A stretch of 16,458 nt of DNA from Bacillota bacterium (GCA_012727415.1 JAAYHI010000051.1:1-16458), one strand, 5' to 3'; positions 1 through 7,794 are shown, counted from the stretch's first letter. The notes: a model not told the origin generated them from the letters alone. Translations and numbers: made by a program.

Positions 1-622
1 GTTCCGGGGCATTGTTGAGCGCAGCCTCGTAATCGCGGCCCATGATGCCCGGCTGCACCGTCACTGTCTGGTTAATGGTGTTGAGCTTGATGATCTTGTT
101 CATATGCACCCGCATATCCAGGGAGATGCCGCCATGGGGACATTCAGTGCCCCGCATCACAGAAGACCCGCCGCCATAAGGTGTAATCGGCACCCGGTTT
201 TCATTGCACCAGCGGACCAAGGCCCGGATATCTTCTTTATCCCGGGGACTGACTACCGCATCCGGAAGGTTTTCAATGTTCTTCTCCCGCAGGCGGATTA
301 GGTCATACATCATCTTGCCGTAAGCCACCCGCAGCCGGCTATAGTCATCGGTATGGACATTTTCCGGCCCCACAATGGCCCGCAATTCATCGAGCTGGGC
401 CTCTGTCAGGCGAATGGGGATGTCAAATTTGACTTCTTCTTCGCCCACATTGATTTTTTCCTGGAAGTCATCATCGGTCATGTCAAAGGCTTCTTTGATC
501 AGGGCATAAAGCCTCTTGTTGGGATGTTTGAAGACATCCGGGTAGCCCCACTTGAAAATGGAGCGATAGGATTTTGGCGGCGGCACTTTTTCGTACCAAT
601 CAGGATAGAATTCTTCAGCCAC
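1..622 (-). CDS. FAD-binding oxidase, AGPS/GlcD-like (3' end outside window)
   Basis: Flavin-dependent oxidase or dehydrogenase of the alkylglycerone-phosphate synthase / glycolate oxidase GlcD superfamily; only the first 207 residues lie in the window. The read begins MAEEFYPDWYEK. The PCMH-type FAD-binding core is visible as TPYGGGSS at residues 147-154, followed by GGISLDM and by the TVQPG segment near residues 187-192. The start is the GTG at 622, preceded by an AAGGGGAG ribosome site; a TTG two bases upstream is in another frame. It is the last visible gene of the operon, 18 bp after the DUF1667 stop. An N-terminal stretch before the flavin domain (YRSIFKWGYPDVFK) recalls alkylglycerone-phosphate synthases. 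Since a GlpA-like protein heads the operon, a glycerol-phosphate-like or hydroxyacid substrate is plausible, but the substrate cannot be read from sequence. Superfamily call strong; exact enzyme uncertain. Confidence 0.85.
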   Translation of the reverse strand, partial: MAEEFYPDWYEKVPPPKSYRSIFKWGYPDVFKHPNKRLYALIKEAFDMTDDDFQEKINVGEEEVKFDIPIRLTEAQLDELRAIVGPENVHTDDYSRLRVAYGKMMYDLIRLREKNIENLPDAVVSPRDKEDIRALVRWCNENRVPITPYGGGSSVMRGTECPHGGISLDMRVHMNKIIKLNTINQTVTVQPGIMGRDYEAALNNAPE

Positions 623-640
623 AATACTCACTCCCCTTAC

Positions 641-1000
641 TTAATTTAAAGTCATATCGGCGGTGGCAATCAAAGGCACATCGGTGCCGGAGACCCTTTC
701 CAGGACGACATCCCCCGGGCGCAGCCGGTTCCTTACCAGCAGCCGGTTGATCTCCCCCATGGCAGCAAACAAAGAACCCAGGGGAATCTCGCCTGCGGTG
801 CGCACCGGCAGCAGGGGGAAATCAGGAAATTCAGTCCTGACGGTAGTAGTCAATGTCCGGCAGGGGTTAAGCAACTCCTGGCGGGCATAGCTCGCCCCCC
901 GGGGGCACTTGTTGCCGGCAACCAGTACTTCCTCACCCTCGGTTTTAACCATCAGCTTGCAGCCCTGGGGACACTGAATGCAGACTAGCAATTTCTCCAT
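641..1000 (-). CDS. DUF1667 cysteine-motif protein of the GlpA-like operon
   Basis: Small 119-residue protein of the DUF1667 family, which is usually encoded beside GlpA-like and NAD(P)/FAD oxidoreductase genes in Firmicutes and Thermotogae. Cysteines at C7, C10, C14 and C32 (CIQCPQGC, then NKCPRG) form a pattern suited to binding an Fe-S cluster or zinc; that is inference. The rest is predicted to be soluble, with a C-terminal V-x-x-ADMTLN end. It starts 5 bp after the stop of the upstream flavoprotein gene, whose final codons contain its AAGGGGG ribosome site, so the two are probably translationally coupled. The likely role is an electron-transfer or small subunit of a complex with the two flavoproteins. 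Family assignment rests on length, cysteine spacing and neighbours. Confidence 0.85.
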   Translation of the reverse strand: MEKLLVCIQCPQGCKLMVKTEGEEVLVAGNKCPRGASYARQELLNPCRTLTTTVRTEFPDFPLLPVRTAGEIPLGSLFAAMGEINRLLVRNRLRPGDVVLERVSGTDVPLIATADMTLN

Positions 1001-1005
1001 AATAC

Positions 1006-2265
1006 TTACCCCCTTAACTCCAGGACAATATTTTCTTCGCCGGCAGGAACCAGAGACAAGTCGAGGACAATCCTCTCCATTTCTGGCGGCCGCAGCGATT
1101 TATATTTTTTCTCCCCCAACACCCGGCCGCCGGCACTGATGACCAGAGCAGCGTCGGTCAACGTCCTCGCCGCCCGGAAGTACAGTATCCCCTGGCCCCC
1201 CAAGCTTACGTCCAGCCGCTGGGGAACTGCGTACAGTATTTCCCCCTTGGCCAGTATCGGCACATGGCGGGGCGGGCGGTAATCACCCAGGGCATGCCTG
1301 GCAGCGGAAGCCCCGGCAATCTCGCCGCTTTCGGAAACATAATCCACCAAGTCATTTACATGTAAGGCATTGCCGCAGCTGAACAAGCCGGCTTCGCTGG
1401 TGGCCAGCAACTGATCCACCACCGGCCCTCCCGTGCGGGGGTCAATCTCCACTCCCAGGGGATGGAGGATGTCGTTTTCGGGAATCAACCCCACCGAGAG
1501 CACCAAGGTGTCGCAGGGCACATACTCCTCGCTGCCGGGCAGCGGCCGCATATTTTCATCCACCCGACAGACCGTTACCCCTTCCAGCCTCTCAGTGCCG
1601 TGGACTTCGGTTACCGTGGTGCTTAAGTGCAAGGGTATGTTGTAATCTTCCAGACACTGGACAATATTGCGGGTCAGGCCCGAGGGTTCAGGCTTAATCT
1701 CATATACCCCCAGGACCTTGGCCCCCTCCAGGGTAAGGCGCCGGGCCATAATCAGGCCGATATCCCCGGAGCCGAGGATGACGCAATTCTTCCCCGGCAA
1801 ATAGCCGGATATATTGATGAGGCGTTGCACAGTGCCGGCGGTGTACACCCCTGCCGGCCGCTGGCCGTGAATGAAGACCTGTCTGGCAGTGCGCTCCCGG
1901 CAGCCGGTGGCAGCCACCAGGGCCTTGGCTTCCAGCCGGAATACCGCCTCTTCGCTGTTTTGCAGGGTGAGGACAAAGCCCTCTTCACTCCGGTCGAGGT
2001 CGAGAAGAAAGGTTTCGGTAAAGAGCTTAATACCCCGCCCCTTGACTTCCTCAATATCCAGGAAGGCATATTCCGGGCCCGTCAGTTTCCGGCCAAAGCG
2101 CACCAGGCCAAAGCCGTCGTGAATGCACTGCTTGAGGATTCCTCCCGGGCGGGCTTCCCGTTCCACCAGGCACACACTGGCCCCGGCTTTATCGGCGGCA
2201 ATGGAGGCAGCCAGGCCTCCCGGCCCTGCCCCGATGACGACTACATCCCATTTCGCTGGACTCAT
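1006..2265 (-). CDS. NAD(P)/FAD-dependent oxidoreductase
   Basis: Pyridine-nucleotide-disulfide-oxidoreductase-type flavoprotein, 419 residues. The FAD dinucleotide fold is at the N-terminus (VVIGAGPGGLAAS, glycines at 12-17), a second Rossmann motif for NAD(P) sits at about 163-170 (ILGSGDIG), and the conserved ATG segment is near residue 119. The C-terminal FAD contact is visible as GLFSCGN. A redox-active CxxC pair typical of thioredoxin reductases is not seen, so electron exchange with partner subunits (DUF1667, GlpA-like) is more likely than disulfide reduction. Its ATG overlaps the stop of the upstream GlpA-like gene in an ATGA arrangement (2262-2265), strongly suggesting coupled translation. 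Family call certain; substrate inferred only from context. Confidence 0.9.
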   Translation of the reverse strand: MSPAKWDVVVIGAGPGGLAASIAADKAGASVCLVEREARPGGILKQCIHDGFGLVRFGRKLTGPEYAFLDIEEVKGRGIKLFTETFLLDLDRSEEGFVLTLQNSEEAVFRLEAKALVAATGCRERTARQVFIHGQRPAGVYTAGTVQRLINISGYLPGKNCVILGSGDIGLIMARRLTLEGAKVLGVYEIKPEPSGLTRNIVQCLEDYNIPLHLSTTVTEVHGTERLEGVTVCRVDENMRPLPGSEEYVPCDTLVLSVGLIPENDILHPLGVEIDPRTGGPVVDQLLATSEAGLFSCGNALHVNDLVDYVSESGEIAGASAARHALGDYRPPRHVPILAKGEILYAVPQRLDVSLGGQGILYFRAARTLTDAALVISAGGRVLGEKKYKSLRPPEMERIVLDLSLVPAGEENIVLELRG

Positions 2266-3980
2266 CCTGTCTTCCCCCCAGCCTTAGTCTCCTCCGCCAA
2301 CATGCGGGAGCCGGGCCTCCCCTTGGTTACATCTCCCGGTGACCTTGACGTCTCCCGCGCCACAATCTCCAGCAGGGCGGGAGTGCAGAATCCCCCCTGG
2401 CAGCGGCCCATACCCGCCCTGACCCGGCGCTTGACAGCATCCACGGTGGCAGCAGGAACAGGACTGTGAATGGCAGCGACGATTTCGCCCTCTGAAATCA
2501 CTTCACAGCGGCAGACAATCTTCCCGTATGCAGGATTCTTCCTGATGACCTCTGCCCGCTCTGCCAGGCTGAGCTTAGCCAGCTGGGGAGTCAACCGCCG
2601 CACTGGGTTGAAAGCGGGATTTCTTTTTACCTCTCGGGTCTTTTTAAGAATCTCCACAGTCATTGCCGCCACATCCTCAGCAATGGCCGGCGCCGAAGCC
2701 AGTCCCGGTGACTGAATGCCGGCTGCGTGAACCAGGTTGGCTACATATTCCGAGGGCTCGATAATAAAATCCTCTTCAAAGGTGCAGGCCCGCACGCCGG
2801 CAAAATACGTAATTATATCCCGGGGACGCAGCCGCCTGTTGAGGCTCAGATGCCGGGAGAGCAATAACTCCATTTCCCCGGCTGTAGTCGACCAGTCTTC
2901 CCGCTGAGGCACCTCTATGGCCGTGGGGCCCAGGAGCAGATTGCCCTCCACTGTTGGGTTCAGCCCTCCGCCCTTGGTATGGGTATTCACCCCCAACTGA
3001 GGCATGGCGAGCACAGCTGATTGCGTTGACCCCAGGGCCTTATCCACAATGGCAATGGTGCCCTTGCGCCCGTGAATGCTGAAAAAGCGGTCATTGGCAT
3101 AGCCGGCAATATTATCGGCCCATACTCCGGCGGCGTTTATCACCACCCTGGCCCGAAGCACACCCTGGTTAGTCCTCACCCCGACTATGCGATCTCCTTC
3201 CATTTCAAAGCCCAGGACTGCAGTATTCAAATGCACCTCGGCGCCGTTTTCCACGGCATTCTCGGCATAGGCCACCGTAACCATGTACGGCGCCACCACC
3301 CCCGTGGAAGGCAGGAAAATCCCTCCCCGTTGCCTGTCGGTGGCATTGGGCTCCCGGCGGCTCACCTCCTGCCGGGAAAGGATTTCCAGGCCGTCTACCC
3401 CTTTTTTCAGCGCCTTGCGGCGGACATAGGGAAGGGCAAGGCGGTAGAAGCTTTTCTCAAGCATGACCACTGACCCGCAGCGATGAAATTCAAAGCCCAG
3501 TTCCTGAGAAACCTGGGTATACATGCGATTACCTCTAATATTATATGAGTGCTTTTTGCTGCCTGTGGGTGCTGCAAGTCCAGGATGAATCATGCCATTG
3601 TTGCGGCTGGAAGTCTGCTTGGCCACGTCGTCTTCCTTTTCCAGAAGCGCCACCCGCAGATCCCAGCGAGTCAGTTCCCGGGCCACTGCGCAGCCGATGA
3701 CACCGCCGCCGATGATCACCACATCATAGCTCTTCCCCGCCAAAGCCCCGCCCCGGCCAGGAGGCAAGTACTCTTTCAGGGGTTCCAGACCCGGAACCCG
3801 GAGGTCATTGACCACCCCCTTATAGCCCTTGCCGGCAGCAGCATAGCCGGCGGCAATATACTCCTGCCAGCTGTCCACTTCCCCTTCCAGGACTATTGAG
3901 GAACGCCACTCCCGGGGGCAGACGCCAGTTAAACCAAACTTTCTAAGCTCCTTAATTACTGACTTCAGTTTCTTGGCCAT
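2262..3980 (-). CDS. GlpA-like FAD-dependent dehydrogenase with BFD-type [2Fe-2S] domain
   Basis: Probable 572-residue member of the anaerobic glycerol-3-phosphate dehydrogenase (GlpA)/DAO family, which oxidises a polyol phosphate or related hydroxy compound with FAD. Three parts can be seen: an N-terminal segment of about 65 residues resembling a BON-like domain (IVLEGEVDSW... GVVNDL); a DAO flavin domain beginning at VVIIGGGVIGCAV (about 87-99) with TSSRNNGMIHPG; and a C-terminal BFD-like Fe-S domain with CRC and GMGRCQGGFC. I chose the ATG at 3980 because GGAGG lies 7 nt upstream; an in-frame ATG at 3998 would add MYGGGD but places that ribosome site inside the gene. It is first in its operon and overlaps the next gene by ATGA. 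Whether glycerol-3-phosphate is the true substrate cannot be told; the operon differs from enteric glpABC. Confidence 0.85.
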   Translation of the reverse strand: MAKKLKSVIKELRKFGLTGVCPREWRSSIVLEGEVDSWQEYIAAGYAAAGKGYKGVVNDLRVPGLEPLKEYLPPGRGGALAGKSYDVVIIGGGVIGCAVARELTRWDLRVALLEKEDDVAKQTSSRNNGMIHPGLAAPTGSKKHSYNIRGNRMYTQVSQELGFEFHRCGSVVMLEKSFYRLALPYVRRKALKKGVDGLEILSRQEVSRREPNATDRQRGGIFLPSTGVVAPYMVTVAYAENAVENGAEVHLNTAVLGFEMEGDRIVGVRTNQGVLRARVVINAAGVWADNIAGYANDRFFSIHGRKGTIAIVDKALGSTQSAVLAMPQLGVNTHTKGGGLNPTVEGNLLLGPTAIEVPQREDWSTTAGEMELLLSRHLSLNRRLRPRDIITYFAGVRACTFEEDFIIEPSEYVANLVHAAGIQSPGLASAPAIAEDVAAMTVEILKKTREVKRNPAFNPVRRLTPQLAKLSLAERAEVIRKNPAYGKIVCRCEVISEGEIVAAIHSPVPAATVDAVKRRVRAGMGRCQGGFCTPALLEIVARETSRSPGDVTKGRPGSRMLAEETKAGGKTG

Positions 3981-3997
3981 ATCCCCGCCTCCATACA

Positions 3998-4011
3998 TCC
4001 GGTTGTCCGGA
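3998..4011. promoter_or_regulatory. Inverted repeat in the leader of the flavoprotein operon
   Basis: TCCGG-ttgt-CCGGA, a perfect 5-bp inverted repeat with a 4-nt spacer, lies between the predicted transcription start and the ribosome site. It could be an operator or a small leader hairpin. The arms are short, so chance is possible. Confidence 0.3.
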
Positions 4012-4023
4012 CATTCTGCTTAA

Positions 4024-4052
4024 ATTTTACCCCCCTGTAACAATCCTGTCAA
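4024..4052 (-). promoter_or_regulatory. Sigma-A promoter of the flavoprotein operon
   Basis: Reading the minus strand, a consensus -35 TTGACA (4052-4047) is followed after 17 nt by -10 TAAAAT (4029-4024). The predicted start of transcription is near 4017, about 37 nt before the ATG at 3980. This is the clearest promoter in the window and also argues against any minus-strand start further upstream. Confidence 0.75.
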
Positions 4053-4057
4053 GGAAA

Positions 4058-4086
4058 GGAAGCGCGGGGACGGTTCTGCTGCTTCC
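4058..4086. repeat. Possible interspersed hairpin repeat with GGGGACGGTTCT core
   Basis: GGAAGC and GCTTCC arms (4058-4063, 4081-4086) enclose GCGGGGACGGTTCTGCT. Short GGGGACGGTTCT-type hairpin sequences recur between genes in many clostridial genomes, from memory; only this copy is evident here. No gene is evident between 4053 and 4250 apart from a 38-codon open frame (about 4115-4231) without a ribosome site. Confidence 0.3.
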
Positions 4087-4262
4087 AAACAAGGAATATA
4101 GGCTTCCAGCTCCGATGAATCTTGCAGTTGGGATGCTGAAGCCATTATCGCATTTAAGGAGAAATCCCCCTGCCTGGGAAACTGCGCCAATACCTACAGG
4201 TTCTGAGCTTGGGCAGCGAATAATATTATAAGGAGCTACAACAAATATCTGGAGGGAGTATC

Positions 4263-4832
4263 TTGAACATCATTAATCAGATTGAACCCACCCTGGAATC
4301 CCTGTCAAAAGGACCCCTTTTGCGAAAGATTACTGTCCTTATCCTGCGGATCTTGGCTGTGGCCATAATCTTTTTGGGCCTCCTGGCATTTCTCGGGGGC
4401 ATCGCCGCAATCATTGACATCATTCCTTACAACTTGTCCCATGGCCTGGGAGTTACTTTGGCTTTGGTAATAATGATCCTCGCCATATTCCTGGCAGTAA
4501 AAATCCTCTTGTTCCGGGCCCGCACCGTGCAAATATGCAGTGAACACAATTACCCCGTCATTTATCTCAGCTCAATCCTTCTCCGCTGCGGCGGCGAGCT
4601 CCTGGCCCTGTCCTCCATCGCCATGGGAATTGCATCTGGCATTCTCTTATGGTTCAGCGGCGGGCTTAGCCTCGAGGGACTTCCCTTACCTGCTGGCCTT
4701 ATTGAGGGTCCTCCTTTCATCACCGGGCTGGTGGCCATTATCTCGGCAGCAGTCAGCGGGGTGTTCATTCTCATTTTCTTTTACCTGCTGGCAGAACTCT
4801 TGCTGCTGATACGGAAACTTCCCCGAGACTAA
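4263..4832 (+). CDS. Four-helix integral membrane protein, unknown function
   Basis: I do not recognise a family with confidence. The 189-residue product has a short cytoplasmic-looking N-terminus (NQIEPTLESLSKGPLLRK) and about four hydrophobic segments: roughly 22-53, 58-84, 97-130 and 150-185. Small tandem helices with a DUF2975-like look are possible, but no diagnostic motif was seen. The start is TTG at 4263, with GGAGGG 6 nt upstream; no ATG gives a better fit. The gene stands alone: divergent from the flavoprotein operon on its left, and convergent with the PfoR-like gene on its right, sharing a terminator that begins 2 nt after its stop codon. Confidence 0.75.
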   Translation: MNIINQIEPTLESLSKGPLLRKITVLILRILAVAIIFLGLLAFLGGIAAIIDIIPYNLSHGLGVTLALVIMILAIFLAVKILLFRARTVQICSEHNYPVIYLSSILLRCGGELLALSSIAMGIASGILLWFSGGLSLEGLPLPAGLIEGPPFITGLVAIISAAVSGVFILIFFYLLAELLLLIRKLPRD

Positions 4833-4834
4833 AG

Positions 4835-4873
4835 AAAAACAAGGATTGTCCGGCGACAATCCTTGTTTTTTTT
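4835..4873. terminator. Bidirectional rho-independent terminator
   Basis: A perfect 16-bp inverted repeat (4835-4850 and 4855-4870, core CAAGGATTGTC / GACAATCCTTG) with a 4-nt CGGC loop, A-rich on the left and T-rich on the right. It therefore works in both directions and separates the convergent genes at 4263-4832 and 4875-5879. Confidence 0.93.
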
Positions 4874-4874
4874 A

Positions 4875-5879
4875 CTACTCCAGTTTCATATCTCCAGGCT
4901 TTATCCAGCCGAGCTTGCGCATTACTTCCGAAATAACGAAGCTGATTATCGCCGGGGCGATAAAGTGGAGGAGCAGGACTTTCCACAGCACCGGCCAGGA
5001 GAAGCCCATTGCTTCAAAGGTCATAAGCTGTCCAACCAGGCCGGAGGTGCCCATCCCCCCGCCGTAGCGATTGTTCTCCATGAGGAAAACCACTGAGGCA
5101 AAAGGAGCGAGGATAATACCCGCAATGGTGGGAGGCAACAATATCAATGGATTCTTTATAATGTTGCCAACCTGAAGCATGGAGGTGCCCAAGCCTTGAG
5201 AAATGAGGCCGGAAATGCCGTTTTCCCGGTAGCTGGCCACGGCAAAGCCTATCATCTGAGCACAGCAGCCAATCGTGGCAGCCCCGGCGGCAATGCCCTC
5301 CAACCCCAGCATTATAGAAATTGCGGCGCTGGAAATTGGTGCCGTCAAAGCCAGCCCCATTAACGTGCTGACGACAATTCCCATAAGAAATGGCTTGAGC
5401 TCAGTTGCCCACATAATCAAGCGTCCCAGGGCTTCTATCCCCGCGTTGATTGGCGGTCCCACAAAATACGCCACCAGGTAGCCGCTGAAAATAGTGACAA
5501 AAGGAGTAAGGATAATCTCCAGTTTAGTCTCGCCGGCGATGAGCTTGCCAAACTCTGCTCCCAACAAAGCGGCGAGGTAGCTGCCCACTGCGCCGCCGAA
5601 CTGGTATCCTGCCGCCCCGGTAACCAAGGAGGCAAAGACAACAAATCTTGGGGCCTGCAGTCCATAGGCCACTGCTACGCCTATTGCCGGCCCTACCATA
5701 GCCTGGGCCAGTTCACCCATTTTCATTAAAAAGGGAATGCTGAGCTGCTCCCCTGCAGTCTTAATTATCAACCCGATAATCAGTGAAGAAAAAAGACCAA
5801 GGGCCATATAACTTAATGCCGTAATAAAATATGTCCTGGGAGATAGGTCAACGCCTTTACGCCGCAAAAATTCCCTCAC
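4875..5879 (-). CDS. PfoR-like / PTS_EIIC_2 family membrane protein
   Basis: Polytopic membrane protein related to the PfoR family, annotated as PTS sugar transporter subunit IIC (PTS_EIIC_2) although usually without other PTS components. About 334 residues with eight to ten hydrophobic segments and glycine-rich linkers. Recognisable family-like stretches are SPRTYFITALSYMALGLFSS near the start, then APISSAAISIMLGL, GCCAQMIGFAV and GGGMGTSGLVGQ. I prefer the GTG at 5879: GGGGTGG precedes it, the product then begins VREFLRRKG as family members do, and a candidate promoter (5916-5944) overlaps the further-upstream ATG at 5927. ATG 5906 is an alternative. No PTS IIA/IIB or HPr gene is next to it, so sugar transport is not supported by context. 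The cellular role is unknown here. Confidence 0.8.
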   Translation of the reverse strand: MREFLRRKGVDLSPRTYFITALSYMALGLFSSLIIGLIIKTAGEQLSIPFLMKMGELAQAMVGPAIGVAVAYGLQAPRFVVFASLVTGAAGYQFGGAVGSYLAALLGAEFGKLIAGETKLEIILTPFVTIFSGYLVAYFVGPPINAGIEALGRLIMWATELKPFLMGIVVSTLMGLALTAPISSAAISIMLGLEGIAAGAATIGCCAQMIGFAVASYRENGISGLISQGLGTSMLQVGNIIKNPLILLPPTIAGIILAPFASVVFLMENNRYGGGMGTSGLVGQLMTFEAMGFSWPVLWKVLLLHFIAPAIISFVISEVMRKLGWIKPGDMKLE

Positions 5880-5915
5880 AAAACCACCACCCCTGGTAAA
5901 TTGCATTCTCCCTAT

Positions 5916-5944
5916 GTCATATCGCAACCTGTCGAAAAAGGCAA
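5916..5944 (-). promoter_or_regulatory. Candidate promoter of the PfoR-like gene
   Basis: On the minus strand TTGCCT (5944-5939), 17 nt spacer, TATGAC (5921-5916); each hexamer matches consensus at four of six positions. Its position favours translation from 5906 or 5879 rather than 5927. Next to it, at about 5970-6003, CCGGA occurs three times at 13-15 nt spacing, of unknown meaning. Confidence 0.4.
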
Positions 5945-6096
5945 GGGGGGTAAATCTATTTCGCTAAAATCCCGGATATTTCCCCGGAAATTTTTGCCGG
6001 AAAAAGTGTGTAATTTACCCTGCGAAACATATCTATAAAGCAGGGAAATAGTCTTTTGCTCACGAATACTGCAGTATTGAAAGAGGAGGGTTGTAT

Positions 6097-6936
6097 ATGT
6101 CCAGGAAACATTTGGCATTGTATCTGATTTTCTTCCTCGTCCTTTCCCTGGCAGCCACTGCCTGCAGCAGCCCAACTAATAAAGCAAATGATGATGAGTT
6201 CGGCGGAACAACTCCAGGGGAATACACTGCGGAAGAACCAGACACTGAACGCAAAGTCATTTACTCGGCCTACTTGTCAGTTACTGTTACAAATGTGGAC
6301 AAGGCTGTCCAGGACCTGGATGCCAAAGCAACAAGCCTGGGGGGCTATATCTCTGAATCTAACCGCAACCACAACAAAGAATACCCCACTGCGTCCATTA
6401 CTTACCGCATCCCCCAGACCAAGTACCTGGAGTTTCTCGCCTACGCCCGCTCCCTTGGCGAGTTCAGCACTGAAAAAACCGACACCACTGATGTCACTGA
6501 AGAATATATCGACCTGGAGGCGCGGCTGGCAAATCGCCTCGTCCACGAAGAACGTCTGCTGGAAATGTTAGGCAAGGCTGAAACCGTAGAAGAACTGCTA
6601 TTTGTAGAAAAGGAACTTGCCCGAGTTCGGGAAGATATCGAGGTAATAGAAGGAAAGTTGCGTTACCTCAGCCAAATGGTAGAGATGGCCACTGTAACCG
6701 TCTACCTCACTGAGGACCCCGGGGTAACCGAAGTGCCTGACCTCAAGCCAGTGGGGATCAGGGAAACCCTGCGCCGGGCCCTGAAAGCAATCGTCACCAG
6801 TGCGACGATTTTCCTGGACATCCTTAGCTACCTCGTCATTGCCCTTGCAGCATTGCTGCCCTTTGCCCTTCCCATAGCCATTATTGTCGGCCTGATCCTG
6901 TTTTACCGCCGCAAAAAGAAGCAGGCTCAAGGCTAA
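6097..6936 (+). CDS. DUF4349 lipoprotein
   Basis: Predicted membrane lipoprotein of the DUF4349 family, 279 residues, function unknown. A basic N-terminus (MSRKH) and hydrophobic core lead to a lipobox ATAC with the lipidated cysteine at C23, followed by a polar linker. The DUF4349 body starts near YSAYLSVTV and contains the family's TYRIP and GxF..EKT-like segments. A charged helical stretch (LANRLVHEERLLEML... VEKELARVREDIEVIEGKL) is likely coiled coil, and a C-terminal membrane helix (about 236-268) ends in RRKKKQ. So it appears held at the outer face by lipid and anchored again by a helix. The ATG at 6097 is chosen over TTG at 6091 because GGAGGG at 6085-6090 leaves 6 nt. Monocistronic, with a terminator 10 nt after the stop. 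Confidence 0.9.
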   Translation: MSRKHLALYLIFFLVLSLAATACSSPTNKANDDEFGGTTPGEYTAEEPDTERKVIYSAYLSVTVTNVDKAVQDLDAKATSLGGYISESNRNHNKEYPTASITYRIPQTKYLEFLAYARSLGEFSTEKTDTTDVTEEYIDLEARLANRLVHEERLLEMLGKAETVEELLFVEKELARVREDIEVIEGKLRYLSQMVEMATVTVYLTEDPGVTEVPDLKPVGIRETLRRALKAIVTSATIFLDILSYLVIALAALLPFALPIAIIVGLILFYRRKKKQAQG

Positions 6937-6942
6937 CTCAAT

Positions 6943-6973
6943 AAAAAGGAGGCCTGTTACCAGGCCTCTTTAT
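6943..6973. terminator. Bidirectional terminator between lipoprotein and agr operon
   Basis: GAGGCCTG-ttac-CAGGCCTC (6950-6957? arms flanking TTAC at 6957-6960) forms an 8-bp GC-rich stem, extended by A-U and G-U pairs. On the plus strand the tail is a short TTTA; on the minus strand it is CTTTTTATT, so it should stop the agr operon after agrD more efficiently than the lipoprotein transcript. The exact arm ends may be off by one base. Confidence 0.8.
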
Positions 6974-6997
6974 ACTGGGCTTAGAAAATATTAGTCT

Positions 6998-7117
6998 TTA
7001 CCTTAAAGCCGCCGGCTTTTTCGGACTGTAAAAATAGGCAATGCACATAGGTTTAATTAATCCGATGGTCCCAACTGCCAACATTACAGTAGCGAGGATC
7101 CTTGTCAGCTTTTTCAT
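6998..7117 (-). CDS. agrD: AgrD-like cyclic autoinducer precursor
   Basis: 39-residue precursor of a thiolactone autoinducing peptide. It has the three-part AgrD layout: basic amphipathic leader (MKKLTRIL, then a hydrophobic helix to about residue 21), the ring-forming segment CIAYF starting at C25, and the charged, proline-containing tail YSPKKPAALR. By analogy with Listeria-type AgrD, where CFMFV is followed by a Y-x-P-x-x-P tail, the expected product is a five-membered CIAYF thiolactone, perhaps with a few N-terminal residues. The start is ATG at 7117, with AAGGAGG 7 nt before it; a longer in-frame reading to 7180 lacks support. It lies 92 bp downstream of agrB and is the last gene before a terminator. 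The ring size is inference; the family is clear from leader, Cys and tail plus the adjacent AgrB. Confidence 0.9.
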   Translation of the reverse strand: MKKLTRILATVMLAVGTIGLIKPMCIAYFYSPKKPAALR

Positions 7118-7184
7118 GACAACACCTCCTTTTAGGACTTTACTGCAATATAGCATTTCCCTTATGGCAGATGTTGTCATTTAC

Positions 7185-7202
7185 TGTCGATGACTTTCGA
7201 CA
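7185..7202. promoter_or_regulatory. Inverted repeat between agrB and agrD
   Basis: TGTCGA-tgactt-TCGACA, 6-bp arms with a 6-nt loop, in the 92-nt gap upstream of agrD. It may be an RNA hairpin adjusting agrD levels relative to agrB, or a binding site. No good promoter for agrD alone was found in the gap. Confidence 0.35.
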
Positions 7203-7209
7203 AAAAGCG

Positions 7210-7794
7210 TCATTTTATAACTCGCTTCAGCAGGATATCTGCTTTTTCCACAACCCTTTCACCCGGGCGCATCACCATAATTGTCTGGACGAATACCCCC
7301 ATGCCTGCTGGCAGCAATAATTGCGGCAGCAAGCTTCTCCGCAACAGGCAGCCCGCAGCCAGGGCAACAAGGTAGATTGTTGCCGTTGGCAGGGCTGCTT
7401 TCGTCCCCTTGGCAAAATGTACGACCAAAGTGGTCAGCATCAGAAAACCACAGAGAATAGCCAATAACAAGTGCGAGCCCTTTGCCAGCAGGTACTTGGC
7501 AAGGATTCCCGAAGGTATGAAGATCAGCAGGGAAAGGAAAAGGCAGCGGCTGTAACTTGTGCAATGGCCCCCTCCGGAAAACAACCTAGTTACCAGGGCT
7601 GCCATCATCAGCATCAAGGTGCTAAAAAAAGTGCCCAGTATTGCTGCCGGCACCAGTGCAAGAACTATTGTCAGGGCCAAACCAATGGTCAGGCTGAAAC
7701 CGTATTCGATTTTTGCCTTTTCGATCTCGTCCATATCGCTGTCCCCATACAGTGAATTGGCCAGCTTTGCAGCTATTCCTTCTAAATCAATCAT
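7210..7794 (-). CDS. agrB: AgrB-type peptide-maturing membrane protease
   Basis: AgrB family protein, 194 residues, an integral membrane cysteine endopeptidase that cleaves the AgrD C-terminal tail and closes the thiolactone ring. The catalytic pair is in place: SGGGH with His77 and, seven residues on, Cys84, the same spacing and numbering as in staphylococcal AgrB. Basic/Gly-rich RLFSGGG context is typical. The hydrophobic segments (about 34-66, 84-120, 136-175) fit four to six membrane passes. The start ATG at 7794 overlaps the kinase stop by ATGA. No residue needed for function is visibly missing. The gene lies directly upstream of agrD, its presumed substrate. Confidence 0.95.
   Translation of the reverse strand: MIDLEGIAAKLANSLYGDSDMDEIEKAKIEYGFSLTIGLALTIVLALVPAAILGTFFSTLMLMMAALVTRLFSGGGHCTSYSRCLFLSLLIFIPSGILAKYLLAKGSHLLLAILCGFLMLTTLVVHFAKGTKAALPTATIYLVALAAGCLLRRSLLPQLLLPAGMGVFVQTIMVMRPGERVVEKADILLKRVIK

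Noticed and set aside
1627..2469. 280-codon plus-strand frame
   Set aside because: Lies opposite two overlapping, well-recognised flavoprotein genes and has no family features or ribosome site.
4875..5879. Sugar PTS permease
   Set aside because: No IIA, IIB or HPr partner nearby; PfoR-like proteins carry the PTS IIC label by similarity only.
5880..5927. Longer start of the PfoR-like gene at ATG 5927
   Set aside because: A candidate promoter overlaps it and its ribosome site is poor; the GTG at 5879 matches the family start.
7118..7180. Longer start for agrD
   Set aside because: AAGGAGG lies 7 nt before the inner ATG at 7117, and the extension does not resemble AgrD leaders.
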